Shown in pieces: positions 50,810-60,875 of a DNA stretch of 64,000 bases. The stretch is from Peribacillus kribbensis DSM 17871 (GTDB taxonomy: Bacteria > Bacillota > Bacilli > Bacillales > DSM-1321), in contig NZ_KE387239.1 of NCBI RefSeq assembly GCF_000430765.1, positions 123,732-187,731 of the forward strand, in the 5' to 3' direction. The translations under genes were made by a program, and so were the position numbers. The stretch's first letter is position 1. Each line of letters starts with the position of its first letter. The notes under the pieces were generated by a model. It did no database searches and had not been told where the DNA came from. It saw only the letters and a list, made by a program, of their open reading frames with translations.

Positions 50810-52789
50810 GTGAATAACCGTTTTGAGCTTGTCTCTAAATACAGTCCTCAGGGTGACCAGCCGGAAGCGATAAAGAAGATTGCTGAAGGCATCCGTGAAG
50901 GGAAGAAGTTCCAGACGCTGCTTGGCGCGACGGGGACTGGAAAGACGTTTACCATCTCAAACGTCATAAAAGAGATTAATAAGCCGACACTCGTGATCGC
51001 TCACAATAAAACACTGGCCGGCCAGCTGTACAGTGAATTTAAGGATTTCTTTCCCAATAATGCCGTCGAATACTTCGTTAGCTATTATGATTATTACCAG
51101 CCAGAGGCATATGTGCCTCAGACCGACACATTTATTGAAAAGGACTCAAGCATCAACGATGAAATAGATAAGCTCCGCCACTCTGCGACTTCTTCGCTTT
51201 TTGAGCGGAAGGATGTCATCATCATTGCCAGTGTTTCCTGCATTTATGGTCTCGGTTCGCCGGAGGAATACAGGGAGATGGTGCTTTCCCTCCGTACTGG
51301 AATGGAAATCGAACGCAATCAGCTGCTTAGGAAACTGGTAGACATTCAATATGAAAGAAACGACATTGACTTCCAGCGCGGGACCTTCCGTGTCCGGGGG
51401 GATGTTGTGGAAATCTTCCCTGCTTCAAAGGACGAACACTGCATCCGTGTGGAGTTCTTCGGTGATGAAATTGACCGCATCAGGGAAGTGGACGCGTTAA
51501 CGGGAGAAATCCTGGGAGAACGGGAACATGTAGCCATCTTTCCGGCCTCCCACTTCGTTACCCGAGAAGAAAAAATGAGGGTAGCCATTAAAAATATTGA
51601 ACAGGAATTAGAAGAAAGACTGGAAGAACTAAGGGAAGACAATAAGCTCCTGGAAGCGCAGCGGCTTGAACAGAGGACTCGCTACGACCTTGAGATGATG
51701 AGGGAAATGGGCTTCTGCTCAGGAATCGAAAACTATTCCCGCCATCTCACATTAAGGCCGGCAGGATCCACTCCTTATACTCTCCTGGACTATTTCCCGG
51801 ATGATTTTCTGCTGGTTGTCGATGAATCCCATGTGACGCTGCCGCAGATCCGCGGCATGTTCAACGGCGACCAGGCCAGGAAGCAAGTCCTTGTGGATCA
51901 TGGATTCCGCCTGCCATCCGCCATGGATAACCGGCCGCTCCGGTTTGGGGAATTTGAAGAAAAAGTCTTCCAGTCTGTGTATGTATCAGCTACCCCGGGG
52001 CCGTATGAACTTGAGCACAGCCCTGATATGGTGCAGCAGATCATTCGTCCTACAGGACTCCTTGATCCGAAAATTGACATCCGCCCAATCCAGGGCCAGA
52101 TAGATGATATGATTGGTGAAATTCATGACCGCATTAAAAAGGATGAGAGAGTGCTCATCACGACCCTGACCAAAAAAATGTCTGAGGATTTGACGGATTA
52201 CTTAAAAGAGCTCGGCATTAAGGTTCAATACCTGCATTCTGAGGTAAAAACCCTAGAGAGGATCGAAATCATCCGGGAACTGCGGATGGGCAAATATGAT
52301 GTACTCGTCGGGATCAATCTTTTAAGGGAAGGTCTCGATATTCCCGAGGTCTCTCTTGTTGCCATACTCGATGCTGACAAGGAAGGGTTCCTGCGCTCTG
52401 AACGTTCCCTCATTCAGACCATTGGCCGCGCGGCGCGTAATGCAAACGGCCATGTCATCATGTATGCGGATAAGATGACCAATTCAATGGATATTGCCAT
52501 AAGAGAAACAGCGCGCCGGAGGGAAATCCAGGAGGCGTATAACAAGGAGCACGGCATTACTCCGCAGACGATCCAGAAGGAAATCCGCGATTCGATCCGT
52601 GCGACTCATGCGGCTGAGGAACAGGAAACCTATTCGGCTACAGCGAAGCTTGATAAGCTGAACAAGAAGGAAAGAGAAAAAGTAATCGCAGATATGCAGG
52701 ATGAAATGAAAGAAGCCGCAAAAGCCTTGAACTTCGAACGGGCTGCTGAGCTTCGCGACTTGATTTTAGAACTTAAAGCGGAAGGATGA
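50810..52789 (+). CDS. uvrB: Excinuclease ABC subunit B
   Basis: Nucleotide-excision-repair helicase-like subunit of 659 aa that receives damage from UvrA and presents it to UvrC. Walker A is GATGTGKT (residues 39-46), followed by the beta-hairpin region [20 protein letters not shown] (in outline), motif II DESH, motif [11 protein letters not shown], and the C-terminal UVR domain ([18 protein letters not shown]). The start is GTG 50810, with GGAGGA 8 nt upstream. It forms an operon with uvrA (7-bp gap). Confidence 0.98.
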   Translation: MNNRFELVSKYSPQGDQPEAIKKIAEGIREGKKFQTLLGATGTGKTFTISNVIKEINKPTLVIAHNKTLAGQLYSEFKDFFPNNAVEYFVSYYDYYQPEAYVPQTDTFIEKDSSINDEIDKLRHSATSSLFERKDVIIIASVSCIYGLGSPEEYREMVLSLRTGMEIERNQLLRKLVDIQYERNDIDFQRGTFRVRGDVVEIFPASKDEHCIRVEFFGDEIDRIREVDALTGEILGEREHVAIFPASHFVTREEKMRVAIKNIEQELEERLEELREDNKLLEAQRLEQRTRYDLEMMREMGFCSGIENYSRHLTLRPAGSTPYTLLDYFPDDFLLVVDESHVTLPQIRGMFNGDQARKQVLVDHGFRLPSAMDNRPLRFGEFEEKVFQSVYVSATPGPYELEHSPDMVQQIIRPTGLLDPKIDIRPIQGQIDDMIGEIHDRIKKDERVLITTLTKKMSEDLTDYLKELGIKVQYLHSEVKTLERIEIIRELRMGKYDVLVGINLLREGLDIPEVSLVAILDADKEGFLRSERSLIQTIGRAARNANGHVIMYADKMTNSMDIAIRETARRREIQEAYNKEHGITPQTIQKEIRDSIRATHAAEEQETYSATAKLDKLNKKEREKVIADMQDEMKEAAKALNFERAAELRDLILELKAEG

Positions 52790-52796
52790 CACCACT

Positions 52797-55670
52797 ATGG
52801 CTATGGAGAAGATTATTGTAAAAGGTGCCAGAGCCCACAATTTAAAAAATATAGACGTCACCATTCCGAGAGATAAGCTGGTTGTGCTAACGGGGCTCTC
52901 AGGATCAGGGAAATCCTCCCTGGCCTTTGACACCATATATGCGGAAGGGCAGAGAAGATATGTAGAATCCCTTTCCGCTTATGCCAGACAATTCCTGGGC
53001 CAGATGGATAAGCCGGATGTGGATGCGATCGAAGGGCTGTCCCCAGCCATCTCGATCGACCAAAAGACGACGAGCCGCAATCCGAGGTCTACGGTGGGAA
53101 CTGTTACGGAAATCTATGATTACCTGAGGCTGCTTTTTGCGAGGGTCGGACACCCAACGTGTCCCATCCATAATATTGAAATCAGCTCACAGACGATCGA
53201 GCAGATGGTAGACCGGGTCCTCGAATATCCCGAACGGACCAAAATGCAGGTCCTGGCGCCGATCGTGTCCGGACGAAAGGGAACGCATGCCAAGGTTCTG
53301 GAGGACATTAAGAAGCAGGGATATGTCCGGGTGCGGATAGATGGGGACATGTATGATGTCGGCGATGAGATTGAGCTGGAGAAGAATAAAAAGCACTCCA
53401 TTGAAGTCATCGTCGACCGGATTGTGGTGAAGGATGGAATTCAGGGCCGCCTTGCAGACTCCCTTGAGAGTGCATTGAAGCTCGGTGCAGGAAAGGTGAT
53501 CGTGGATGTGATCGGCGAGGCGGAACTGCTCTTCAGTGAACAGCACGCCTGCCCAATCTGCGGGTTTTCCATCGGCGAGCTTGAGCCGCGCATGTTTTCC
53601 TTCAACAGTCCTTTTGGCGCCTGCCCGGAATGCGACGGACTGGGTTCAAAATTGGAAGTGGATAAGGATCTGGTACTGCCGAATAAGGACCTTTCCCTAA
53701 AGAATCATGCCATTGCTCCATGGGAACCGACAAGCTCGCAGTACTATCCGCAGCTTCTTGAAGCTGTGGCGAACCATTATGGCATCGATATGGATGTGCC
53801 TGTCAAGGATCTGCCCCAGCACCAGCTGGAAAAGATCCTTTATGGTTCTCCCTCTGACCGGATTTATTTCCGGTATGAAAATGATTTTGGCCAGGTCAGG
53901 GAGAATTATATCCACTTTGAGGGCGTCATCAAGAATGTGGAACGCCGTTTTAAAGAAACAAGCTCGGATTACATCCGGGAGCAGATGGAAAAGTATATGG
54001 GACAGCATGACTGCCCGGTCTGCAAAGGCTACCGATTGAAAAAGGAGACTTTGGCTGTACTGGTCGACGGCCGCCATATCGGGGAAGTGACCAAAAAGTC
54101 GATTGAAGAAGCATTGGAATTCTTTTACAGCCTGAAGCTTTCTGAAAAGGAAGAGCAGATTGCCAGATTGATTCTTCGTGAAATCAATGAGAGATTGGGC
54201 TTTTTAGCCAATGTCGGTCTGGAGTACCTGACATTAAGCCGTGCTGCAGGAACGCTCTCAGGCGGAGAGGCCCAGCGAATCAGGCTGGCTACCCAGATCG
54301 GCTCGAGGCTGACCGGTGTCCTCTATATCTTGGATGAACCATCAATCGGTCTTCACCAGAGGGATAACGACCGCTTAATCCAGACTCTCCAAAATATGAG
54401 GGATATTGGAAATACACTGATTGTTGTAGAGCATGACGAGGATACCATGTTTGCGGCTGATTACCTGATTGATGTTGGACCGGGGGCTGGTGTCCATGGA
54501 GGCTCGATCGTTTCTGCAGGAACGCCGCAGGAAGTAATGGATGATCCTGCCTCCCTGACCGGACAGTATCTGTCCGGAAAGAAATTCATCCCTCTTCCTC
54601 TTGAGAGGAGGAAGCCGGATGGCCGTTATATCGAAATTAAGGGAGCAAAGGAAAATAACTTAAAGAACGTCAATGCCAAGTTTCCGCTGGGGACCTTCAT
54701 TTCGGTAACCGGTGTTTCAGGATCCGGAAAAAGTACCTTGATCAATGAGATCCTTCATAAAGCGCTCGCTCAGAAGCTTCATAAAGCCAAAAGCCGTCCA
54801 GGCGAGCACCGCGAAATAAAAGGCATTGATTACCTGGATAAGGTTATTGATATTGACCAGTCTCCGATCGGCAGAACGCCGAGATCGAATCCGGCTACCT
54901 ATACAGGCGTATTTGATGATATCCGGGATGTGTTCGCCTCTACCAATGAAGCGAAAGTAAGGGGCTATAAAAAAGGCCGTTTCAGCTTCAACGTAAAAGG
55001 CGGTAGATGTGAAGCCTGCCGCGGCGACGGAATCATCAAAATTGAAATGCATTTCCTTCCGGATGTGTATGTTCCTTGTGAGGTCTGCCATGGGCAGCGC
55101 TATAACAGGGAAACGCTGGAAGTTAAATATAAAGGGAAGCATATCGCAGATGTTCTGGACATGACCGTGGAAGATGCACTGCATTTCTTTGAGAATATCC
55201 CGAAAATTTCACGCAAGCTTCAAACGATCTTTGACGTCGGACTGGGTTATGTGAAACTGGGCCAGCCTGCAACGACTCTTTCAGGAGGAGAAGCGCAGAG
55301 GGTAAAACTGGCTTCTGAGCTTCACCGGCGTTCGACAGGGCGTTCCTTCTATATCTTGGATGAGCCCACTACCGGTCTTCACGTAGATGATATTTCAAGA
55401 CTGCTGGTTGTTCTTCAAAGGCTGGTGGAAAATGGCGATACCGTGCTGGTTATCGAGCATAATCTGGATGTAATCAAAGCAGCCGATTATATTGTGGATC
55501 TGGGGCCTGAAGGAGGAGATAAAGGAGGAACCATCCTTTCCTCCGGTACCCCAGAAGAAATCGCCATGGTCAAAGAATCATACACTGGAAAGTATTTACG
55601 TCCTATTCTGGAACGGGACCGGATGAGAATGGAAAAGCTTGTGAATGAAAAAGAAAAACAGCACAGTTAA
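52797..55670 (+). CDS. uvrA: Excinuclease ABC subunit A
   Basis: DNA-damage recognition ATPase of 957 aa with two ABC modules. The first Walker A is GLSGSGKSS (about residue 31) and the second GVSGSGKST (about 640). Zinc-finger cysteines occur at [10 protein letters not shown]...CPEC and CEACRGDG...CEVC. Two ABC signatures ([24 protein letters not shown]) and Walker B motifs ([22 protein letters not shown]) are present. ATG 52797 gives [19 protein letters not shown], the usual N-terminus. Last gene of the operon. Confidence 0.98.
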   Translation: MAMEKIIVKGARAHNLKNIDVTIPRDKLVVLTGLSGSGKSSLAFDTIYAEGQRRYVESLSAYARQFLGQMDKPDVDAIEGLSPAISIDQKTTSRNPRSTVGTVTEIYDYLRLLFARVGHPTCPIHNIEISSQTIEQMVDRVLEYPERTKMQVLAPIVSGRKGTHAKVLEDIKKQGYVRVRIDGDMYDVGDEIELEKNKKHSIEVIVDRIVVKDGIQGRLADSLESALKLGAGKVIVDVIGEAELLFSEQHACPICGFSIGELEPRMFSFNSPFGACPECDGLGSKLEVDKDLVLPNKDLSLKNHAIAPWEPTSSQYYPQLLEAVANHYGIDMDVPVKDLPQHQLEKILYGSPSDRIYFRYENDFGQVRENYIHFEGVIKNVERRFKETSSDYIREQMEKYMGQHDCPVCKGYRLKKETLAVLVDGRHIGEVTKKSIEEALEFFYSLKLSEKEEQIARLILREINERLGFLANVGLEYLTLSRAAGTLSGGEAQRIRLATQIGSRLTGVLYILDEPSIGLHQRDNDRLIQTLQNMRDIGNTLIVVEHDEDTMFAADYLIDVGPGAGVHGGSIVSAGTPQEVMDDPASLTGQYLSGKKFIPLPLERRKPDGRYIEIKGAKENNLKNVNAKFPLGTFISVTGVSGSGKSTLINEILHKALAQKLHKAKSRPGEHREIKGIDYLDKVIDIDQSPIGRTPRSNPATYTGVFDDIRDVFASTNEAKVRGYKKGRFSFNVKGGRCEACRGDGIIKIEMHFLPDVYVPCEVCHGQRYNRETLEVKYKGKHIADVLDMTVEDALHFFENIPKISRKLQTIFDVGLGYVKLGQPATTLSGGEAQRVKLASELHRRSTGRSFYILDEPTTGLHVDDISRLLVVLQRLVENGDTVLVIEHNLDVIKAADYIVDLGPEGGDKGGTILSSGTPEEIAMVKESYTGKYLRPILERDRMRMEKLVNEKEKQHS

Positions 55671-55673
55671 GAC

Positions 55674-55709
55674 AGAAGCAGGCCTTATCAGGGCCTGCTT
55701 TCTTTCTGC
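55674..55709 (+). terminator. Terminator after uvrA
   Basis: AAGCAGGCC (55676-55684) / GGCCTGCTT (55692-55700), then TCTTTCT. Confidence 0.85.
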
Positions 55710-55791
55710 TTACCTGCATAAATCGACAGATCCAGAGTATTTCCGGGGAAATCCTGTGCGGTTGTATAGCTGGCACAGCTTCGTGAATTTA

Positions 55792-55817
55792 TGAAACTTT
55801 CTGGCGGCCGAAGCGTA
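55792..55817 (+). promoter_or_regulatory. Sigma-W-type promoter of yvlABCD
   Basis: TGAAAC (55792-55797), 16-bp spacer, CGTA (55814-55817): the consensus of B. subtilis sigma-W promoters. The B. subtilis yvlABCD operon is a sigma-W target. Confidence 0.82.
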
Positions 55818-55888
55818 AACATGGTAGGGATTCTAGAATCATCAGGAATTCGGGGTTACCCGCGAAAAAAGAAAGGGAGAACTCTATC

Positions 55889-56194
55889 ATGAATAAAGAT
55901 AAAATTCTTGCTTCGCTGAGTTATTTCAGTATTTTCTTTGCACCATTTTTGCTGCCGCTTATTATCTATTTTGTCAGTGACAATTTTTATGTGAAAGGAC
56001 ATGCAAAAAAAGCCCTGCTTTCGCATTTAGTTCCCTTTTTGGGAATAATTATGATTATTACCGGGATCATTGGAGATTTTGCCAATGGAGGATTACCTGT
56101 CTTTTTCATTATAGGCATCATTGTCTATGGTCTGTTAAGTTTTATTGTGCTGATCTGGAATATCGTGAAAGGAATCAGGCTGTTGATGAATTAA
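55889..56194 (+). CDS. yvlA: DUF4870-type membrane protein, YvlA-like
   Basis: 101-aa membrane protein with three hydrophobic segments and the DUF4870 pattern (LSYFSIFFAPFLLPLIIYFV; HAKKALLSH; VLIWNIVKGIR). Position before yvlB supports the name. A GGGAG ribosome site precedes ATG 55889. First gene of a four-gene envelope-stress operon; molecular role unknown. Confidence 0.82.
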   Translation: MNKDKILASLSYFSIFFAPFLLPLIIYFVSDNFYVKGHAKKALLSHLVPFLGIIMIITGIIGDFANGGLPVFFIIGIIVYGLLSFIVLIWNIVKGIRLLMN

Positions 56195-56210
56195 GGGGAG
56201 GAATCTTCGC

Positions 56211-57347
56211 ATGCAGACAGAAAAGAAACGGATTTTGGAGATGGTTGAGGGAGGAAAGCTGACTGCGTCTGAAGCGCTTATTCTTTTGGAACAGCTGGAT
56301 GAAACATCGAAAAAGGAGGAGGAAAAGCAGAACAGTTTTCTTTTTGAACTGGAAGAGGAACCGGCTGGCAATCATAAGAAAAAGTCCTTTACGGAAAAGC
56401 TTTCAAAGGATGAATCGTTCAATCAAAAGGTAATGGTGGCAAAGGATAAGATCTTCGGTTTTGTGGATACGGCATTAAATAAAATCAAAGACTTTGACCT
56501 GGATTTAAATTTCGGCTCCTATTTCGAAGTGGCGCATGTTTACCAGACGAACGATCTTGATTTTACCGAAATTTCTGCCGAAGTGAGCAATGGTACCATA
56601 GAAATCATCCCATGGGCAACAAAGGAAGTCAGGGTCGAGTGCGAGGCAAGGATATACAGGGCAAAAGATGAGCTTGAAGCAAGGAGTTTATTTCAGGCTG
56701 AGACATCATTTGGCATCAAGGATGGAAGCATGGCTTTTTTGAATCGGCAAAAATCAATGAAGATCGCAGCGAGAATCCTGATTCCGGATCATACCTATGA
56801 ACAGATTGCGATTCGAATATTCAATGGTTCTGCACAGGGTGAGAATCTTAAGGCACGGTCCATAAAAGCTAAAACAGCCAATGGAAAAATCCATCTTGTG
56901 AATATTAGCGGTGAAGAAGCGGAAATCGATACAGCCAATGGAGGGATCATTCTGGATCAGGCCAGCTTCCAGAAGCTTGCTGCCGAAACCATCAATGGTC
57001 CTATTTCGGTCAGCGGAGCCTTTCATTCAATTGATGTGAACTCTTTTAATGGAGAAGTGAAATGCCTGGTGGAAAATGAAACGTGTGAGCGGGTGAGGGC
57101 AAAGGCGGTAACGGGCAGCATAGACCTTGTCCTTCCTGACGGGGCTGGCATAGATGCCGATTTGAGGACAAATCTCGGCGGTTTCAATGTGAATCTTGGG
57201 GGAATTGATGTTATCGAAGAAAAAAAGGATGTTGCCAAAAAAGCTCTTCGTTTTAAAGCGGATGGCCAAAAGGGTGAAAGGGTGTATATCCTGGCTGAAA
57301 CGATGTCCGGTTCCATATCCGTGCTTAGAAATACTCATTCTGAGTAA
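56211..57347 (+). CDS. yvlB: DUF4097 (adhesin-like beta-helix) protein, YvlB-like
   Basis: Soluble 378-aa protein. An N-terminal helical motif (ILEMVEGGKLTASEALILLEQL) of the type shared with PspA/LiaI-related proteins is followed by a charged linker and, from about residue 110, a repetitive DUF4097 beta-solenoid with repeated TANGKIHL/TANGGIIL/TINGPISV strands. No signal peptide. The operon (sigma-W promoter, PspC-domain and holin-like membrane partners) points to envelope stress response, probably at the inner membrane face; precise function unknown. Confidence 0.85.
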   Translation: MQTEKKRILEMVEGGKLTASEALILLEQLDETSKKEEEKQNSFLFELEEEPAGNHKKKSFTEKLSKDESFNQKVMVAKDKIFGFVDTALNKIKDFDLDLNFGSYFEVAHVYQTNDLDFTEISAEVSNGTIEIIPWATKEVRVECEARIYRAKDELEARSLFQAETSFGIKDGSMAFLNRQKSMKIAARILIPDHTYEQIAIRIFNGSAQGENLKARSIKAKTANGKIHLVNISGEEAEIDTANGGIILDQASFQKLAAETINGPISVSGAFHSIDVNSFNGEVKCLVENETCERVRAKAVTGSIDLVLPDGAGIDADLRTNLGGFNVNLGGIDVIEEKKDVAKKALRFKADGQKGERVYILAETMSGSISVLRNTHSE

Positions 57348-57399
57348 ATAGAGTTTATTAGACGGCCTGCCGTCATCTTGAAAAAAGGAGTAAATGGGT

Positions 57400-57603
57400 T
57401 TGAAAAAGAAGCTGGTAAGATCGAGAACAAACCGAAAATTGGCGGGGATCCTTGGCGGCATTTCTCAATACTTTGGAATCAATGCGGCGCTGCTTAGGAT
57501 TCTGTTTGCAATAGCTGTAGTGTTTACTAGCTTTACACTTGGCTTGGTGTATGTGCTATTAATCTTTATTTTACCCAATGAAGGGGATGGAATGATACGT
57601 TGA
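57400..57603 (+). CDS. yvlC: PspC-domain membrane protein, YvlC-like
   Basis: 67-aa PspC-domain protein: RSRTNRKLAGILGGISQYFGINAALLRI (in outline) then a hydrophobic segment ending LPNEGDG. TTG 57400 is chosen because AAAGGAG lies 9 nt upstream; ATG 57394 is only 3 nt from it. PspC-like proteins sense or support membrane integrity. It overlaps the next start by 4 bp. Confidence 0.82.
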   Translation: MKKKLVRSRTNRKLAGILGGISQYFGINAALLRILFAIAVVFTSFTLGLVYVLLIFILPNEGDGMIR

Positions 57604-57950
57604 AATGGATTGTGAAGCTGCTCCTTAATGCCTGTATCTTTATGTTATTGGCAGTTTATTTAAATGGCATTTATGTTTCAAGCTTTGGGGCAGCAATAGG
57701 AGCAAGCATTATACTATCGATACTTAACATGGTGGTCAGGCCGATTCTGATCTTTTTTACTCTGCCGGTCACGATTCTTACATTGGGGCTTTTCATCCTT
57801 GTGATTAATGCGATTACGCTTATGATTACGGATGGACTGATGGGAGCTTCTTTCGAAATCGAAGGATTTGGAACAGCCTTTGTGGCGGCCCTGATCATGG
57901 CGCTGCTGAATATCGTCATCAATAAGATTGTCTACAGAGAAGATAAATAA
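57600..57950 (+). CDS. yvlD: Phage-holin-4-family membrane protein, YvlD-like
   Basis: 116-aa membrane protein with four hydrophobic segments and the family pattern SIILSILNMVVRPILIFFTLPVTILTLGLF (in outline). TTG 57600 overlaps the yvlC stop (TTGA), implying coupling. Despite the family name, homologues are chromosomal envelope-stress proteins. In B. subtilis, sigma-W-controlled YvlC/YvlD is linked to envelope defence; this is family knowledge, not seen here. Confidence 0.85.
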   Translation: MKWIVKLLLNACIFMLLAVYLNGIYVSSFGAAIGASIILSILNMVVRPILIFFTLPVTILTLGLFILVINAITLMITDGLMGASFEIEGFGTAFVAALIMALLNIVINKIVYREDK

Positions 57951-57988
57951 GACCAGGAGGCCGATTCGATGAATCAGCCTCTGGTCTT
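57949..57988. terminator. Hairpin shared by convergent yvlD and amidase genes
   Basis: AAGACCAGGAGGC (57949-57961) pairs with GCCTCTGGTCTT (57977-57988), one bulged G. T-richness is modest on both sides. Confidence 0.6.
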
Positions 57989-58538
57989 AGAATTGATACG
58001 TTTGACGCAGTGCTTTGATGATTGCGCTGCTGCAGGCAGATTTAAAATGATCCGAGCGCAGCTCGATGATATCTTTTCTGCTCGTCATAAAGCCGCACTC
58101 GACCAGGATGGCGGTCATTTTTGTTTCACGGAGCACATGGAAATCTGCCGTCTTCACGCCGCGGTTTTTCAGCTTGGTGGCAGAGATTAAATTTTTCTGG
58201 ACTGATTCTGCCAGCCGAAGTGCCTCTTTCGGCCGGGAAAGATAGACATACGTTTCGATGCCTTCAGCTTCCACCCACTCCTTCCCGTTTCCTGCTGCGT
58301 TCGCATGTATGGAAATGAAAACGTCTGCATGTATCGAATTGGCAAAATCGGTCCGCTGTTTTAGAGCGGCATCGTATAAATCTGAATGAGTCTCATAAAC
58401 GCTTACAGAACGAAAATTGGAAAGGCTCTCCTTCATACAGCGGGCAACTGCTGAATTGAATTCATACTCCCTTAATCCACAGGGGCTTCTTTTACCCGGC
58501 GTTTGGAAGCCGTGCCCTGCATCCAGTACAATCTTCAC
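57987..58538 (-). CDS. N-acetylmuramoyl-L-alanine amidase (Amidase_3), CwlC-like, no signal peptide
   Basis: 183-aa zinc amidase that cleaves between muramic acid and the stem peptide. The zinc ligands lie in DAGHG (H9), REYEFN (Glu) and SIHANAAG (His), and the catalytic Glu in ILVECGFM. There is no signal peptide and no cell-wall-binding repeat. The pattern GVKTADFHVLRETKMTAILV closely resembles B. subtilis CwlC, a mother-cell lysis enzyme that also lacks a signal peptide. The start is GTG 58538 with AGGAGG 7 nt upstream. A sporulation role is inference; I saw no clear sigma-K promoter. Confidence 0.88.
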   Translation of the reverse strand: MKIVLDAGHGFQTPGKRSPCGLREYEFNSAVARCMKESLSNFRSVSVYETHSDLYDAALKQRTDFANSIHADVFISIHANAAGNGKEWVEAEGIETYVYLSRPKEALRLAESVQKNLISATKLKNRGVKTADFHVLRETKMTAILVECGFMTSRKDIIELRSDHFKSACSSAIIKALRQTYQF

Positions 58539-58636
58539 GATTATCCCTCCTTATGGCTTTATCATTATTTATATAAAGTGTTTTGGGAAAAAAGAGGTGC
58601 TCAAACAAGTAAAAAGTTAGTTTCCTGATAAAAGAT

Positions 58637-58672
58637 AGTTATAAAATAAGACCGCAGGCTATGCCTGCGGTC
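58637..58672 (-). terminator. Terminator of nagA-nagB
   Basis: Perfect GACCGCAGGC-TAT-GCCTGCGGTC (58650-58672), followed on the minus strand by TTATTTTAT. Confidence 0.88.
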
Positions 58673-58681
58673 CTGGAAACG

Positions 58682-59425
58682 TTATAGACGGACGAGCTGC
58701 AGCGCATCCTGATCCGCTATCAATGTGACTTTTTGATGGTTTTTTAATGCTGAGGCAGGGAAGTCTTCGGATACGGATCCTTCCAGCAGCTCTTTAATTG
58801 CCTGCGCTTTTGTGTGGCCGGAAGCGAGAAGCAGAATTTCCCTGCTCTTCAGAATGCTTGCGATGCCCATGGTCAGGGCTTTTTCTGGAACTTCATCCAT
58901 GCTCGGGAAATATCTCGCATTTGCTTCCCTTGTGTTCTGTGATAATTCGACAATATGGACATGAGAGCTGAAGGATGTACCAGGCTCATTAAAGCCGATA
59001 TGGCCGTTCCGTCCGATTCCCAAAACCTGGAGGTCAGCACCATTAAAGCTTTCGATGAGCGCATCATATCTTTTGCATTCATCTTCCAGGTTTTCGGCGC
59101 TTCCATTCGGGATATTCGTATTTTCTGGTTTTATATTTATATGACTAAAGAGATTTTCCTTCATAAAGGATGCATAGCTATTGGAATTCTCTGCTGTCAT
59201 GCCCACATATTCATCGAGGTTAATCGTGTGTATGCCCTCATAGCTTGTACCGTTTGCGCGGAAATCTTCTATTAATTCCCTGTAAAGTCCAATAGGTGTG
59301 CCTCCTGTCGCAAGCCCGAGTACAGCATCAGGCTTTGCCTTCACAAGCTGAATGACCTGTGCGGCAGCCAGCCTGCTCATTTCTTCATAATGATCTGCTT
59401 GGATTATTTTGATTTCCAGCTTCAT
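58682..59425 (-). CDS. nagB: Glucosamine-6-phosphate deaminase
   Basis: Cytosolic enzyme (247 aa) converting glucosamine-6-phosphate to fructose-6-phosphate and ammonia. Signatures are LGLATGGTPIGLY, the active-site INLDEYVGM, GIGRNGHIGFNEPG and the C-terminal LLLASGHTKAQAIK. ATG 59425 gives MKLEIKII; the ribosome site is poor (GAGGGTG abuts the ATG; an upstream TTG at 59434 is no better), so translation may depend on nagA. The gap to nagA is 47 bp, and the regulator gene nagR, which follows nagB in B. subtilis, is absent. Confidence 0.95.
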   Translation of the reverse strand: MKLEIKIIQADHYEEMSRLAAAQVIQLVKAKPDAVLGLATGGTPIGLYRELIEDFRANGTSYEGIHTINLDEYVGMTAENSNSYASFMKENLFSHINIKPENTNIPNGSAENLEDECKRYDALIESFNGADLQVLGIGRNGHIGFNEPGTSFSSHVHIVELSQNTREANARYFPSMDEVPEKALTMGIASILKSREILLLASGHTKAQAIKELLEGSVSEDFPASALKNHQKVTLIADQDALQLVRL

Positions 59426-59472
59426 CACCCTCAATCCATGGAATTAGTACGATAGTATTCCCTTTTTTCTCC

Positions 59473-60666
59473 TTATTTAACTGCGGAGCTGGAATCGTAT
59501 GCGAGAGTCCCGCGGCAGAATGTCCTGAGAATCTGTAAATCGGATGTAACCAGGACAAAATCGGCATCCTTGCCCGGAGCTATGCTGCCTTTACGGTCAA
59601 ATATTCCCAGCTGTTTTGCTGGATTGACAGAGGCAAGGTGGATAACATCCTCAAGGTTCATTGTTGTAAAATGGATCATGTTCCTGACGGAATCAGCCAT
59701 CTTTAGTATGCTTCCGGCCAATGTTCCATCCTCCAGGAGGGCCTGCCCATTTTCAACCTTCACTTCCTGGCCACCAAGATCGTAGGTTCCAGGTTTTATG
59801 CACTTTGCCCGCATAGAATCCGTTATTAGAATCATACCCTCTCTGCCTTTGGAATTAACCGCAAGCTGGATCATTTCCGGCCTTACATGGATGCCGTCCG
59901 CAATAATTTCCGCCTTCAGTTCCTTGAATAATAGAGCGGCGCCGGCTGTTCCCGGTTCCCGGTGATGCAGGCCCCTCATGCCATTGAACAAATGGGTCAC
60001 CTGCCTGGCGCCGGCAAGAACAGCCTTTTCCATCTGTTCGTATGTGGCATCTGTATGGCCCATGGAAGCTACTACGCCATTTTCGGCCAGGTATTGAATA
60101 AATTCATAGCCATTCGGCTGCTCTGGTGCCACGGTGACTAATTTGATGCAGTTTCCGGAGTCTTCCTGCCATTTCTTGAATTGTTCAATGTCAGGTTCAA
60201 GAATATGCTGCTCTGGCTGAGCCCCCTTCTTTGAGGGATTGATAAACGGACCCTCCAGGTGGATGCCGAGTATTTCAGCCCTTCCAGGTTGTGCAGGCTG
60301 AATTCTATATTGTTTGACATTCCGGACGGCCCTGTCAATCTGGCTTACAGATTGGGTGATGGTGGTTGCCAGAAAGCTGGTGGTTCCCTCTTCTGGAAGG
60401 ATGGATGCCATGGCGGCCAGTGCTTCCTGAGTGGCGTCCATCGTATCAGCACCGGCTGCCCCGTGGATATGGACATCAATAAAGCCTGGGATGATTTTGG
60501 AGCCTGGTTCGGCTTCTATCACCTGAACACCGGAGGGGAGCTCAGCTGGTGATCCTTCCCCAATTTCGGTAAAGACTCCGTTCTCAACGAAAATATATCC
60601 ATGAGACAGAATGGCTTTCTCTGTATAAATCTTGGCACCTTTTATGATAAATCGGCTGGACGGCAT
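59473..60666 (-). CDS. nagA: N-acetylglucosamine-6-phosphate deacetylase
   Basis: Cytosolic metal-dependent amidohydrolase (397 aa) that removes acetate from GlcNAc-6-phosphate. Metal-site motifs are GFIDVHIHGAAG, the Glu in HLEGPFINPSKKGA, MGHTDATYEQ and the catalytic Asp in LITDSMRAKC. ATG 60666 is chosen because AGGAGG lies 7-8 nt upstream, discarding nine codons of open frame. It is first in the nagA-nagB operon and divergent from hprK. I saw no clear NagR or CcpA site in the 209-bp intergenic region. Confidence 0.95.
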   Translation of the reverse strand: MPSSRFIIKGAKIYTEKAILSHGYIFVENGVFTEIGEGSPAELPSGVQVIEAEPGSKIIPGFIDVHIHGAAGADTMDATQEALAAMASILPEEGTTSFLATTITQSVSQIDRAVRNVKQYRIQPAQPGRAEILGIHLEGPFINPSKKGAQPEQHILEPDIEQFKKWQEDSGNCIKLVTVAPEQPNGYEFIQYLAENGVVASMGHTDATYEQMEKAVLAGARQVTHLFNGMRGLHHREPGTAGAALLFKELKAEIIADGIHVRPEMIQLAVNSKGREGMILITDSMRAKCIKPGTYDLGGQEVKVENGQALLEDGTLAGSILKMADSVRNMIHFTTMNLEDVIHLASVNPAKQLGIFDRKGSIAPGKDADFVLVTSDLQILRTFCRGTLAYDSSSAVK

Positions 60667-60875
60667 ATAGTAACCTCCTAAACGCTTTTCCATTATTGTA
60701 CATGAAAGAGGTCCCTGCAGGAAAACACGGCTCTGTAGTCTATCCGCTTATTTCGTACAAGAAATCTGGAGTTTACATTCAATCCCACGCAGTTTGATTC
60801 ACACATAGGTTTTCAAAAGAAAAAATGCTACAATATAGTACAGTATTAAATTGTCTCCAAAAGGGAGGAATCATA

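Noticed and set aside
57600-57950. Phage origin suggested by the holin family name
   Set aside because: The gene is in the conserved yvlABCD operon with no other phage genes around.
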